From contig UCEU01000011.1 in assembly GCA_900471485.1 (NCBI GenBank), forward strand, positions 186,001-250,000: 64,000 nt of DNA. Direction: 5' to 3'. Of this stretch, positions 26,335 to 34,912 are shown in pieces. A program made the position numbers and the translations under genes. The notes under the pieces were generated by a model that had not been told where the DNA came from, did no database searches, and saw nothing but the letters and a program-made list of their open reading frames with translations. How positions within the stretch are numbered: position 1 is the first letter of the stretch; every line of letters begins with the position of its first letter. The DNA is from Hyphomicrobiales bacterium. GTDB lineage: Bacteria; Pseudomonadota; Alphaproteobacteria; Rhizobiales; Rhizobiaceae.

Positions 26335-26435
26335 CCACCAGCACGCGCAAGCACCCTTGTCGGCATCATCAGCCATTCGGAGCGAGAACGCGCGTCCAAG
26401 GCCAACGTCGAGGCAAACGGGGGTTGGTTGCATGG

Positions 26436-26474
26436 CCGGGGGGGATTGCAACCTCTGGTATCCGTACCCCCCGG
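26436..26474. repeat. Large GC-rich hairpin in non-coding stretch
   Basis: CCGGGGG and CCCCCGG outer arms plus inner GGAT / ATCC arms give about 11 paired bases, with a GTAC internal bulge and a 13-nt loop. It lies in the gene-free gap 26335-26619 of the element. It is too strong to be random noise in this gap and could be a packaging, origin or RNA structure; nothing identifies which. Confidence 0.45.
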
Positions 26475-26619
26475 GGAACGGCGTGGGGAGTCGCGTTATA
26501 AAATCCGCAAAATAAAATTTCACCGGGACGCACGAAAATTGCGCACTCAACCCCTCCCAACCGCCGTTAACCCGCCTTCGTCCTCGCCTGTCCGGGCAAA
26601 TGCTGAATTTATTCGGCTT

Positions 26620-26904
26620 TTACCAACCGGCGATTGCGGGCAAAAGCGAAACACGTTTCGTATTCGCAGGGTCGATATCAGGATCGCCGAACCATGTCGG
26701 CGCGGGCGGTAAATCTTTACCGATTGGGGGTTCTTTGGCCTTAGTTTCCGGGGGTGGTGGTGGCGTCTCTGGTAGCTTTTTACCATCCGCAAGGTCATTG
26801 ATGATTGTCGGATGACTGACACCCAACGCCCGCGCGATCGGCCTTTTATGCGCGCCCGCTTCGGCCAACAGCCGCACCATGTCTTGGCGCTGTTCGATTC
26901 CCAT
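26620..26904 (-). CDS. HTH-domain protein with Pro-rich tail
   Basis: A 94-residue protein. The N-terminal 45 residues form a Hin/homeodomain-like helix-turn-helix (MVRLLAEAGAHKRPIARALGVSHPTIINDLADG). The tail is proline-rich (KLPETPPPPPETKAKEPP). It is leftward, just upstream of the rightward capsid gene. It is a candidate regulator of capsid expression. HTH-plus-tail architecture also occurs in phage small terminase subunits, but those are larger and usually accompany a large subunit, which is absent here. Confidence 0.6.
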   Translation of the reverse strand: MGIEQRQDMVRLLAEAGAHKRPIARALGVSHPTIINDLADGKKLPETPPPPPETKAKEPPIGKDLPPAPTWFGDPDIDPANTKRVSLLPAIAGW

Positions 26905-27127
26905 GGGAAGCTATTGCCGGTTGCGGGCGCATGCCGGTCCCGCCCTTCGGTAGCACCTTGTGGAAAATTTCCACAACTTGCCATGCCCGGTTGCCTCGTC
27001 ACCACCCGGTGACCGTCGGTTGCCCGTGTTCTTCACACGAAGAAGACGGTGTGGTATTTGGATACCGTTCTGCTATCATCGCCTTACCGTGGAGGGCGAC
27101 AACCGGCGCTCATGTTTGGACCGTCCG

Positions 27128-27153
27128 AACCCTCCCCAACCGGAGGGTTTTTT
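27128..27153 (+). promoter_or_regulatory. Terminator-like hairpin enclosing the capsid gene ribosome binding site
   Basis: AACCCTCC (27128-27135) pairs with GGAGGGTT (27142-27149) around a 6-nt loop and runs into TTTTTT. The right arm is also the Shine-Dalgarno sequence of the capsid gene, whose ATG is at 27155. The structure can act as an intrinsic terminator or attenuator, and when folded it hides the ribosome binding site. Confidence 0.65.
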
Positions 27154-27154
27154 C

Positions 27155-28375
27155 ATGGGTGACGCCGTCAAGATCGCGGAACCGATCGTTACAGCACTTG
27201 CCGGGGCGTTCGGAGAATTCCGCGAAGCCCTTGGCCTTGATCTCGTCGAACACGAACAGCGCACCGCCGCCACGATCGACGAAATGGGCCGCGATCTCCG
27301 GGACGTGAAGCAAACCGCCGTTGCCGCCCTTCGTCCGCGCTCGGCACCCCGCCCGGTGCATCCGCGAACCCAAATCATCCGCGCCGCCGTTGCCATTCTC
27401 AAAGGCCATGCGTTCAACACCGACGCCGCGACGCTCGCCGAAAAGCTCTACACGTCCTCGACAGCCGACGTTGTCCGCGACTTCCCCGGCTTTATCGCCA
27501 AGGCTCAGACGAACCCGGCCATGACGTCGGTGAACGGTTGGGCGGCGGAACTCGTCGGGCCTGCCAATCTCTCGCCCTTGGCGCTTCTCGCCCCGGCAAG
27601 CACCTATGCGGCGCTGCAGGCGCGTGGCCTGTCGCTGAACTTCAATGGCTTCGGTGCCGCCCGTCTCCCGGCCCGTTCCGGCTCCGGTGATCTTGCCGGG
27701 GACTTTATCGCCGAAGGTGCCGGAATTCCGGTGAAGAAAGCGGCGCTCACCAGCGGCAGCATTTCACCGCACAAATTCGCCGTGATCAGCACTTTCACGA
27801 AGGAAATGGCCAGCTACTCGACGCCCGCCTTCGAAGCCGTGGTTCGCGACCTGATCACTTCCGACGCGACGACGGCGATCGATACCGCCCTTCTCGGCTC
27901 GGCTGCAGGCTCGGCGGTTCGGCCACCGGGCTTGCTCAATGGCTTGACCAGCTTGGCACCGACGGCGGGCGGTGGCGTCGCGGCCATCGCTGGCGATCTC
28001 GGCAACCTTGCCGCCGCGATCCCGAACGCCGTCGATCTCGTCTTTCTCATGGCCGAAGCCACCCGCGTCCGGGCTCTTGCCCTTTGCCCGGGCTTGGCGG
28101 GCGTCACGATCATTTCAGCGCCGCAAGTCGCGGCGACGAGGGTGATCGCGATCGACGCGGCGGATTTTGCCAGCGCCGAGGCTGACCCGTCGTTCGAAGC
28201 GTCGGAAGAGGCGACGATTGTCAGCGACACCGGAATGCCGGTGCCGGACATGATGAGCGCCGCGACGACGAGCCTTTTTCAGCAAGGCTTGATCGGAATT
28301 AGGTTCCTCGAGTCCGCCACTTGGGCCATGCGGCAGACGGGGCGCGTCGCCTTCGTCGACCCGATTTCTTGGTGA
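27155..28375 (+). CDS. HK97-type phage major capsid protein
   Basis: A 406-residue protein with the HK97 capsid pattern. The N-terminal ~65 residues are helical and charged (FREALGLDLVEHEQRTAATIDEM), like the scaffold/delta domain. Then come the shell motifs: GDFIAEGAGIPVKKAALTSG, SPHKFAVISTFTKEM, FEAVVRDLITSDATTAIDTALL and PPGLLNGL, and at the C-terminus FQQGLIGIRFLESATWAM before the end. The ATG at 27155 follows GGAGG. No prohead protease gene is adjacent, so any delta-domain removal would need an outside enzyme. The gene is separated from the tape measure operon, the reverse of the usual head-then-tail order. Confidence 0.87.
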   Translation: MGDAVKIAEPIVTALAGAFGEFREALGLDLVEHEQRTAATIDEMGRDLRDVKQTAVAALRPRSAPRPVHPRTQIIRAAVAILKGHAFNTDAATLAEKLYTSSTADVVRDFPGFIAKAQTNPAMTSVNGWAAELVGPANLSPLALLAPASTYAALQARGLSLNFNGFGAARLPARSGSGDLAGDFIAEGAGIPVKKAALTSGSISPHKFAVISTFTKEMASYSTPAFEAVVRDLITSDATTAIDTALLGSAAGSAVRPPGLLNGLTSLAPTAGGGVAAIAGDLGNLAAAIPNAVDLVFLMAEATRVRALALCPGLAGVTIISAPQVAATRVIAIDAADFASAEADPSFEASEEATIVSDTGMPVPDMMSAATTSLFQQGLIGIRFLESATWAMRQTGRVAFVDPISW

Positions 28376-28789
28376 TCACCACCGCGCCGCGTCTGGCCTT
28401 GGTGTGGTGCAGCGACGGGGCAGGACATTGCCCTATGGCGCTAACGGCGGGACGCACTTTCGCGCCTTGGTGCGTCCCGCTTACGAATTGCCGTTGCACT
28501 CAGCCCGTAACGGCATGAGCCACCCGCTCGGCGGCGCTCGCAGTGTTTCGAAAAGCCCGGGGAATTATTCCAGTTGACGACCGGGGAAAGTAGGGACCAC
28601 GCGACCGTTATGTGTCCATTCGGCGGGTGGCTCGCCCTTATCGTTATCTTTAGGGGGGTTTTGTTCATGTGAGCCAAACCCCCTTTGAATTCCTTGCCGA
28701 GATCGGCGGCGGTGGCTGGTCGTTCTATTTGGGAACGACCATGTTGATTGTCGCCAGCCGTGGCCACCTCACCCCGCTCTTGTGCTGCG
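28376..28789. other. Gene-poor stretch after the capsid gene
   Basis: No gene is called with confidence. A 48-codon frame starts at a GTG overlapping the capsid stop (28372, GTGA). A GTG frame at 28669 starts MSQTPFEFLAEIGGGGW and overlaps the HTH gene. On the minus strand two frames at about 28767-28580 look protein-like but are in different registers (IERPATAADLGKEF, then PPKDNDKGEPPAEW), possibly a broken gene. An inverted repeat GGGGGTTT / AAACCCCC flanks 28654-28678. Confidence 0.4.
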
Positions 28790-29002
28790 TCACTTCACCG
28801 ACGGCTCACCGGCAGCTTTCCAAACCCGTTCGACACGGTGGAACGTCTCGGCGCTCGGCGCTCGGCTTTCGCCGAGTTTGGCGCGGCTGATCGTCATGGG
28901 GGAAACGCCAGCGTCGCGGGCGACACCGCGCACCGAATGGCCGGTGGCGATAAGGCCGTGAACCATACTTTCGAAGCGGTGGGCGGCGGGCGTGTCGGGC
29001 AT
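28790..29002 (-). CDS. HTH regulator near right end of element
   Basis: A 70-residue protein, mostly a helix-turn-helix of the XRE type (ATGHSVRGVARDAGVSPMTISRAKLG), followed by a short helix (ETFHRVERVWKAAGE). The ATG at 29002 was chosen; an ATG at 29038 in frame is an alternative. It is transcribed leftward from close to the right attachment site. It is a candidate regulator of late genes or of lysogeny. Confidence 0.6.
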   Translation of the reverse strand: MPDTPAAHRFESMVHGLIATGHSVRGVARDAGVSPMTISRAKLGESRAPSAETFHRVERVWKAAGEPSVK

Positions 29003-29058
29003 GCCGGGAACTATGCCACCGGATGCACACGAGAACAAACAGGAACGTCATTTTGTGA

Positions 29059-29079
29059 CTCCCCGGAAAAACCGGGGAG
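29059..29079. terminator. Hairpin next to right attachment site
   Basis: CTCCCCGG and CCGGGGAG with an AAAAA loop form an 8-bp perfect stem 4 nt before the right att repeat. TTTTGTGACTCC, an imperfect copy of the att core, overlaps its left arm. Confidence 0.45.
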
Positions 29080-29083
29080 CTTC

Positions 29084-29095
29084 ATTTGTGACTCA
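29084..29095 (+). repeat. Right attachment-site candidate (attR core)
   Basis: ATTTGTGACTCA is an exact copy of 18447-18458. Beyond it the sequence returns to chromosomal-type genes. No tRNA or other usual integration target is present at either end. Confidence 0.55.
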
Positions 29096-29267
29096 GTCGC
29101 TCATGTCATTGAAAATCAAGCACCTTGGCACATCAGCTTGATATCGGATTTCATGCAGCGGAGACTTTCATTTTCAGGGGCGTATCGGGGATGGGTCTTG
29201 AATTTGCCATCGCATTGGTCTTGAAGTGGCCTCTGTGGTTTCAGATGTCAATTGGTTGCCAAAACAC

Positions 29268-30359
29268 ATGCCCGGCATAATGCCCATCGCGCGCTTGAGC
29301 CTAGCGGCCCTTCTGGTCGCCCTCGCCCCATTGGGCGCCCGGGCGCAGGATGCCTTCCAGGAATTCAAGCAGCTCGACACGACGGCGAAGATGCCGAAGC
29401 TCAACGCCTTCATCGCGCCCGGCAATGTGCCGGCGGGCTCCAAGCTGCACGCGGTTGCGCTGGAAGCTAAGCTGACGGCGTCGGGCGAGCCCGTGCAGGA
29501 CGGACTGTCATGGTACGTCTTCAGCCCGATTGCCGGCACGGACGGCAAGCTGCCGCTGATCGCGAGTTCTAAGGGCGGCTCTGCCGATTTCCAGCTCGCC
29601 ACCGGCGAATACTTCGTCAACGTCTCCTTCGGCCGTGCCGGCGTCACCCGGAAGCTGGTGGTGCCCGATGATGGCGTGGTGGAGAAGCAGACCATGGTGC
29701 TGGAAGCCGGCGGCCTGCTGCTCAACGCCGTCTCGGGCTCCGATGTCCGCATCCGCCCGGATCAATTGAGCTTCTCCATCTATTCGGCGGAAGTCCGCGG
29801 TGATGGCGAGCGTGGCCTGGTCATGGCCGACGTTCCTCCCAATACCGTCGTGCGCCTCAATGCCGGCACCTATCACATCGTCTCGGAATACGGCGAAACC
29901 AACGCCTCGATCCGCGCCGATATCCAGGTCGAGGCCGGCAAGCTCACCGAGGCGACGATCCAGCACAAGGCGGCGCAGATCACCTTCAAGCTGGTGTCCG
30001 ACAAGGGTGGCGAAGCGATCGCCGATACCGCCTGGTCGATCCTGACGGCGGCCGGCGACAGCGTCGGCGAAAGCGTCAGCGCCTTCCCGACGCTTGTGCT
30101 TGCCGAAGGCGAATACACCGCCGTTGCTCGCAACAAGGATAAGATCTACCAGCGCGACTTCAAGGTCGAAGCCGGCCGCAACACCGATGTCGAGGTCCTG
30201 ATGCAGGACGTCCAACCGGATGAGCCGGGCAATGCCGCCACGACGGTTGAAACCCAGGCGCCGCCGCAGGATGCCGCCACCGCTTCCGGCCAGCACACGC
30301 CTCTGCCGACCTTTGACCAGCTCGAGGGTGCTAGCGGCAACAGCCAGGATTCGGACTGA
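29268..30359 (+). CDS. Exported protein of unknown function with beta-rich repeats
   Basis: A 363-residue protein with an N-terminal signal peptide (LSLAALLVALAPLGARAQDA). Two or three regions look like carboxypeptidase-regulatory or Ig-like beta units with the recurring pattern LxAGxYxV (LATGEYFVNVSFG, LNAGTYHIVSEYG, LAEGEYTAVARN) and after each EAGK/EAGR. The C-terminus is Pro/Thr-rich. Conserved hypothetical proteins of this kind occur in rhizobia. The ATG at 29268 has no clear ribosome binding site, and ATG 29280 is possible. It is the first host gene to the right of the element, 172 nt from attR. Confidence 0.7.
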   Translation: MPGIMPIARLSLAALLVALAPLGARAQDAFQEFKQLDTTAKMPKLNAFIAPGNVPAGSKLHAVALEAKLTASGEPVQDGLSWYVFSPIAGTDGKLPLIASSKGGSADFQLATGEYFVNVSFGRAGVTRKLVVPDDGVVEKQTMVLEAGGLLLNAVSGSDVRIRPDQLSFSIYSAEVRGDGERGLVMADVPPNTVVRLNAGTYHIVSEYGETNASIRADIQVEAGKLTEATIQHKAAQITFKLVSDKGGEAIADTAWSILTAAGDSVGESVSAFPTLVLAEGEYTAVARNKDKIYQRDFKVEAGRNTDVEVLMQDVQPDEPGNAATTVETQAPPQDAATASGQHTPLPTFDQLEGASGNSQDSD

Positions 30360-30394
30360 CGGCAGTTGTCTAGTCGTCCCGCGAACGATAAAGA

Positions 30395-30427
30395 AAAACC
30401 GCCCGGCTGCGACAGCCGGGCGGTTTT
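30395..30427. terminator. Bidirectional terminator between convergent genes
   Basis: AAAACCGCCCGGCTG and CAGCCGGGCGGTTTT form a 15-bp perfect stem with a CGA loop, with A and T runs on both sides. It serves both the exported-protein gene (+) and thrS (-). Confidence 0.9.
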
Positions 30428-30450
30428 CGTTTCGGGTCATGCCATCAGGC

Positions 30451-32460
30451 TCAGGCGGCAGCCTTGGCCCTCTTGGCTTCGTCCTTCCGGCGCACGTCCG
30501 GCGGCGTTGCCTCCAGCGACAGGCTGGCGATGGCGTCGTCGAGCGACATCGACGTCTGTTCCTGGCTGCCGAGGCGACGGATGTTGACCGTGCGCTCCTC
30601 GGCTTCCTTCTTGCCGCAGACGATGATGACGGGAACCTTCGTGACAGAGTGTTCGCGGACCTTGTAGTTGATCTTCTCGTTGCGGAAGTCGGTCGAGACG
30701 TTCAGGCCCGCTTCACGCAGCGCTTCGGCAACCTCGGCGCCATAGCCGTCGGCTTCCGAGGTGATGGTCGCCACGACAACCTGCTGCGGTGCGATCCACA
30801 GCGGCATATGGCCGGCGAAATTCTCGATCAGGATGCCGAGGAAACGCTCCATCGAGCCGCAGATGGCACGATGGATCATGACCGGCTGCGTCTTTTCGGA
30901 GTTGCTGTCGATGTAGAAGGCGCCGAAGCGCTCCGGCAGGTTGAAGTCGACCTGCGTCGTGCCGCACTGCCATTCACGGCCGATTGCGTCCCTCAGCGTA
31001 TATTCGAACTTCGGTCCGTAGAACGCGCCCTCGCCCGGCAGGATGCCGGTCTTGATACGTCCGCCGGACTGCTCCTCGATCGTCTTCAGCACGTCCATCA
31101 TCACGCTTTCGGCGCGATCCCAGAGTGCATCCGTGCCGACACGCTTGTCCGGGCGGGTCGACAGCTTGACGACGATCTCGCTGAAACCGAAGTCCTCGTA
31201 GACCGAAAGGATGAGGTCGTTGATGCGCAGGCATTCAGCGGCCATCTGTTCGTCGGTGCAGAAGACGTGGGCATCGTCCTGCGTGAACCCGCGCACGCGC
31301 ATCAGTCCGTGCAATGCGCCCGAGGCTTCGTAGCGATGCACGGTGCCGAACTCGGCGAGACGGATCGGCAGTTCGCGATAGGACTTCAGGCCATGCTTGA
31401 AGATCTGCACGTGACCCGGGCAGTTCATCGGCTTCAGCGCGAAGACGCGGTTGTCCGCTTCCTTGTCGTCGGGGTGCGTGAAGGCATAGGCCGACTTCAC
31501 CGCGAACATGTTTTCCTGGTACCAGCCCCAGTGACCCGAGGTTTCCCAGAGCGAGGAATCGAGCACCTGCGGCGCGTTCACCTCTTCATAGGTGCCGGCC
31601 AGGCGGCGGCGCATATAGGAGGTCAGCGTCTGGAACATGCGCCAACCCTTGCCGTGCCAGAACACGACGCCTGGGCCCTCTTCCTGGAAATGGAACAGGT
31701 CCATTTCGCGGCCGAGCTTGCGGTGGTCGCGCTTCTCGGCCTCGGCGAGAATGTGCAGGTAGTTGTCGAGCTCCGACTGCTCGGCGAACGCCGTGCCGTA
31801 GATGCGTGAGAGCATGGCGTTGTTGCTGTCGCCACGCCAATAGGCGCCGGCAACCTTCATCAGCTTGAAGGCCGTGCCGATCTGGCCGGTGGACGCCATG
31901 TGCGGCCCGCGGCAGAGGTCGAACCATTCGCCCTGATTGTAGATCTTAAGGTCCTGCCCTTCGGGAATCGCATCGACCAGCTCGACCTTGTAGCTTTCAC
32001 CCTTGGCGGCGAAGACTTCCTTGGCCTTCTCGCGCGACCACACCTGCTTGGTGAACGGCGCGTTGCGGGCGATGATTTCCTTCATCTTCTTTTCGATCTT
32101 CGGCAGATCTTCCGGCGTGAAGGGTTCGTTCTTGGCGAAGTCGTAGTAGAAGCCGTTCTCGATCACGGGGCCGATCGTGACCTGCGTGCCGGGCCAGAGT
32201 TCCTGCACGGCTTCCGCCATCACGTGAGCCGCGTCGTGCCGGATCAGTTCCAGCGCGCGGCCGTCGGTGCGGGTGATGATCTCGATGGTGCCCGGAATGA
32301 CGGGATCGGAAAGGTCGCGCACCGTGCCGTCGATCGCGATGGCGACGGCCTTCTTGGCAAGCGACTTGGAAATGGATTCTGCTACATCCTTGCCGGTTGC
32401 GCTGGCATCGTAGCTGCGCACGGAACCATCGGGAAATGTCAGGGAAACGGATTGGGACAT
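30451..32460 (-). CDS. thrS: Threonyl-tRNA synthetase
   Basis: A 669-residue class II aminoacyl-tRNA synthetase charging tRNA-Thr. It has the full bacterial layout: N-terminal TGS domain ([14 protein letters not shown]), editing domain with the HxxxH zinc motif (HDAAHVM), the class II catalytic core (motif 2 region [21 protein letters not shown], motif 3 region [14 protein letters not shown]) and the C-terminal anticodon-binding domain. Start and length match the family. It lies at the end of a leftward group, 122 nt after the DUF1697 gene. Confidence 0.97.
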   Translation of the reverse strand: MSQSVSLTFPDGSVRSYDASATGKDVAESISKSLAKKAVAIAIDGTVRDLSDPVIPGTIEIITRTDGRALELIRHDAAHVMAEAVQELWPGTQVTIGPVIENGFYYDFAKNEPFTPEDLPKIEKKMKEIIARNAPFTKQVWSREKAKEVFAAKGESYKVELVDAIPEGQDLKIYNQGEWFDLCRGPHMASTGQIGTAFKLMKVAGAYWRGDSNNAMLSRIYGTAFAEQSELDNYLHILAEAEKRDHRKLGREMDLFHFQEEGPGVVFWHGKGWRMFQTLTSYMRRRLAGTYEEVNAPQVLDSSLWETSGHWGWYQENMFAVKSAYAFTHPDDKEADNRVFALKPMNCPGHVQIFKHGLKSYRELPIRLAEFGTVHRYEASGALHGLMRVRGFTQDDAHVFCTDEQMAAECLRINDLILSVYEDFGFSEIVVKLSTRPDKRVGTDALWDRAESVMMDVLKTIEEQSGGRIKTGILPGEGAFYGPKFEYTLRDAIGREWQCGTTQVDFNLPERFGAFYIDSNSEKTQPVMIHRAICGSMERFLGILIENFAGHMPLWIAPQQVVVATITSEADGYGAEVAEALREAGLNVSTDFRNEKINYKVREHSVTKVPVIIVCGKKEAEERTVNIRRLGSQEQTSMSLDDAIASLSLEATPPDVRRKDEAKRAKAAA

Positions 32461-32582
32461 TCAGAATTCTCCTCGTCCAGTCCCGCCAACGAATGCGGGT
32501 GGTTGCAATGATGCGTTTCGTCCGCACGAACACGCCGCCGCCTGATACCGGTATTCGCCGCGCGAGTAAAGAAAAAGCCTGC

Positions 32583-33110
32583 TCAGTCGAGCATCTGGGC
32601 AAGGCCGCGTACCGTGTTCAAGTTGCGCAGCGTGCCGATCCCCATGCGCTTCGTGGTCAGCGCCGAAAGCAGCTTCCATTCGCTCGGCTTGCCGGCGAAG
32701 TCGATCCACAGATCGCCCCCGATGATCGCCAGTCGCTGGCCCGGCGCCGCGTAGGACCGCAACGTCTCGAGCGCGGCCGGTGCGAGCGGCCTGCGCATGA
32801 CCCGCAGGGTCACCTGGCTGCCCTCTCCGTCAGGGAACGGATTAGCGGACGCGATCTTGCGCCAGTCATCTCCCTTGCGCACCAGAATATCGACCTCTTT
32901 GCCGAACCGCATCTTGAATGCAGCCTCAAGCTTCGCCTCGATGTCACCGGTCGGTGTCTCCGGTCCCTCGAAGACGACATTGCCGGTCGAAACCAGCGTG
33001 CGCGGATGCTTGTAGCCGGCTGCTTCGACCATGTCGCGGAGGTCGGACATGACGACGCGACGACCGGGCGCCAGCACGATGCTGTGAAACAATGCGACGT
33101 AGACGCTCAC
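32583..33110 (-). CDS. DUF1697 family protein
   Basis: A 175-residue protein of the DUF1697 family, unknown function. Family signatures are YVALFHSIVLAPGRRVVMSDLRDMVEAAG near the start, TLVSTGNVVFEG, and later LWIDFAGKPSEWKLL. GTG at 33110 overlaps the yidD stop by 4 nt (GTGA), which fixes the start despite a longer open frame to 33155. It is therefore translationally coupled to yidD. Confidence 0.85.
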   Translation of the reverse strand: MSVYVALFHSIVLAPGRRVVMSDLRDMVEAAGYKHPRTLVSTGNVVFEGPETPTGDIEAKLEAAFKMRFGKEVDILVRKGDDWRKIASANPFPDGEGSQVTLRVMRRPLAPAALETLRSYAAPGQRLAIIGGDLWIDFAGKPSEWKLLSALTTKRMGIGTLRNLNTVRGLAQMLD

Positions 33111-33505
33111 GCCGTCTTCCGGCCAAGCGCGAGATACCGCCAAGGCGTCCACCAATGAAACCGGCGCTCCAGCGCCTCAGGCACCGAATCCAGCCCGCTC
33201 GTCCCTCCCGGCCCGCAGCGGCCGACGCGAAACAGCGTCATCCAGCCGCCGGCCCATAGGCCATGCCTGGCGATGGCCTCGTAGCCGTATTCGGAACATG
33301 TCGGAACGTGCCTGCAGGAATTGCCGATGAAGCCGGAAAGCGTCAGTTGGTAGAGCCGGATGAACCCCATGCCCAGCAGCCTGTCCGGTGTCTTGCGGAA
33401 GTGGCCCTGATAGTTGCGTGAAAAGCCCGACTGTTTCTTCGGCGCGGCGGCAGCACCGCCGTCCTCCTCGTCTTCATGGTCGGAAATGGAACAGAACTGG
33501 CACAT
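33107..33505 (-). CDS. yidD: Membrane protein insertion efficiency factor YidD
   Basis: A 132-residue YidD protein, a small membrane-associated factor that helps YidC-dependent insertion. The conserved core is LYQLTLSGFIGNSCRHVPTCSEYGYEAI with Cys residues in place, then GGWMTLFRVGRCGPGGTSGLD. The N-terminal 35 residues are an acidic, Cys-containing extension (CQFCSISDHEDEED) not found in E. coli YidD. Placed 6 nt after the scaffold-protein gene, so co-transcribed. Confidence 0.92.
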   Translation of the reverse strand: MCQFCSISDHEDEEDGGAAAAPKKQSGFSRNYQGHFRKTPDRLLGMGFIRLYQLTLSGFIGNSCRHVPTCSEYGYEAIARHGLWAGGWMTLFRVGRCGPGGTSGLDSVPEALERRFHWWTPWRYLALGRKTA

Positions 33506-33511
33506 GGCCGC

Positions 33512-33958
33512 TCACGCTTCCACCGGCTGCGCCCGGCTCGCCTCGATCTGGCCGATCGCATCGACGACCGCGTCGAAGGTCAGCATGGTCGAAGCGTGGC
33601 GCGCCTTGTAGTCCTTGACCGGGCGGAGATAGCGCATGTCCTCGAACCGTCCTGATGGTCCCTCTCCGTCCGCCTTCAGCATGTCGAGCATATCGGTACG
33701 CGCAGCCCGTACCTCGTCGGCGGTGGCGCCCACCACATGGCGGGCCATGATCGAGGACGAGGCCTGCCCGAGCGCGCAGGCTTTGACGTCGTGGGCAAAA
33801 CCGCTCACCCTGTCGCCGTCCATCTTCAGCCAGATCTTCACTTTAGAGCCGCACAGCTTGGAGTGCGCCTGTGCACTGGCATCGGCATCGGCCAGGCTGC
33901 CGATCAGCGGGATATTGCCCGCGAATTCGAGGATTTTACTGTTATAGATGTCGTCCAT
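33512..33958 (-). CDS. IscU/SufU-like iron-sulfur scaffold homologue
   Basis: A 148-residue protein of the NifU N-terminal/IscU/SufU family. Two of the three usual cluster ligands are visible (Cys in SKLCGSKVKIW and in VKACALGQASSS). At the third position, where relatives have Cys in KCATL-like context, the sequence reads YKARHASTML, so Cys is missing (His or Ala instead). Such variants next to yidD are seen in rhizobia and may not build clusters in the standard way. Divergent from folE across a 309-bp gap. Confidence 0.82.
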   Translation of the reverse strand: MDDIYNSKILEFAGNIPLIGSLADADASAQAHSKLCGSKVKIWLKMDGDRVSGFAHDVKACALGQASSSIMARHVVGATADEVRAARTDMLDMLKADGEGPSGRFEDMRYLRPVKDYKARHASTMLTFDAVVDAIGQIEASRAQPVEA

Positions 33959-34267
33959 CTCGAATTCCGCTCCGGATTCTCTGCGGATCGGCGCTCACCC
34001 CGGTGTCGTGTCTCAGACAAAAAACACATTGTCTCCTGTTCGAAGACTTACATAGGAGGGCCGGTTTCCTATATGTATGTCGTTCGAAGGCCAGAAAAAT
34101 GCAATGGCCTCGTGTAAGTTTGATTGGGAAACCGTGCCGGAAGGGCCGCGAGTAAACGCCCCGAAAGCCCCGGAGCCTGCCAAAGGTGCATGAAATTCCC
34201 GTGAGTGGGATTTGCCAGTGGCTAGTCCGAAAGACGGTCCGCGATGCGGATCAGGAGACATTTGCAA
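33959..34267. promoter_or_regulatory. Divergent control region of scaffold gene and folE
   Basis: A 309-bp gap without a gene. It contains an imperfect inverted repeat: TTCGAAGACTTACATAGGA starting at 34039 and its partner ending TCGTTCGAA at 34088, with an AT-rich CCTATATGTATG stretch that could include a -10 element. AGGAGA precedes the folE start. No riboswitch was recognised. Confidence 0.4.
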
Positions 34268-34882
34268 ATGGACGCCATCGTAAAGAACTTTCCGCAGACG
34301 GCATCTGATTCACCCCGCCCCACCCAGAAGGAAGCCGAAGACGCAGTCCGCGTCCTGCTCCGCTGGGCTGGTGACGATCCGACGCGTGAAGGCCTGCTCG
34401 ATACTCCCGCGCGCGTGGCAAAGGCCTACCGCGAGCTTTTTGCCGGCTACGAGATGGATGCCGAGGATGTTCTTGGCCGCACCTTCGAGGAGGTCGCCGG
34501 CTACGACGACATGGTTCTCGTCAAGGACATCCCGTTCTTTTCTCACTGTGAACACCACATGGTTCCGATCATCGGCAAGGCGCATGTCGCCTACATGCCT
34601 GACGGCAAGGTGCTCGGTCTTTCCAAGATCGCCCGCGTCGTCGAGATCTTCGGCCGTCGCCTGCAAACGCAGGAAACCATGACCTCGCAGATTGCCAAGG
34701 CGATCGATGAAACATTGCGTCCGCGTGGCGTTGCGGTCATGATCGAAGCCGAGCACATGTGCATGGCGATGCGCGGTGTGCAGAAGCAGGGTTCCACCAC
34801 ATTGACGACAACCTTTACTGGGACCTTCAAAACTGAGCCGGCTGACCAAGCCCGCTTCATGACCATGGTTCGGAGCCGCTGA
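34268..34882 (+). CDS. folE: GTP cyclohydrolase I
   Basis: A 204-residue enzyme that opens GTP to dihydroneopterin triphosphate, the first step of folate and tetrahydropterin synthesis. The zinc and active-site residues are visible in [18 protein letters not shown] and [15 protein letters not shown], followed by TTTFTG. Length and start (ATG 34268 after AGGAGA) fit the family. It is followed after 30 nt by hisI, a neighbour pair typical of rhizobia. Confidence 0.96.
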   Translation: MDAIVKNFPQTASDSPRPTQKEAEDAVRVLLRWAGDDPTREGLLDTPARVAKAYRELFAGYEMDAEDVLGRTFEEVAGYDDMVLVKDIPFFSHCEHHMVPIIGKAHVAYMPDGKVLGLSKIARVVEIFGRRLQTQETMTSQIAKAIDETLRPRGVAVMIEAEHMCMAMRGVQKQGSTTLTTTFTGTFKTEPADQARFMTMVRSR

Positions 34883-34912
34883 TAAGGGGCTTCGCTTGAG
34901 AAAGCAGCACCG

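Larger units (their letters stand above)
18447..29095. mobile_element. Integrated phage-like element of about 10.6 kb
   Basis: The element is bounded by a 12-bp direct repeat (ATTTGTGACTCA) and begins with a tyrosine integrase. It encodes in order an XRE regulator, a RepA-like ATPase module, small proteins, a tape measure protein, more small proteins, an HK97-type capsid protein and HTH proteins. No terminase, portal, protease, head-tail connector, tail tube, tail tip or lysis cassette was found. It is either a reduced prophage or a helper-dependent, satellite-like element; sequence alone cannot decide. The boundaries are inferred from the repeat and the return to chromosomal-type genes on both sides. 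Confidence 0.75.

Noticed and set aside
28580..28767. Programmed -1 frameshift gene on the minus strand after the capsid gene
   Set aside because: Two protein-like registers exist with A and C runs at the switch, but no canonical slippery heptamer is in the right phase and the strand is opposite to the tail genes. It was left as a possible broken gene.
18447..29095. Complete prophage
   Set aside because: Terminase, portal, protease, connector, tail tube and tail tip genes are all missing and 10.6 kb is too small for a full siphophage.
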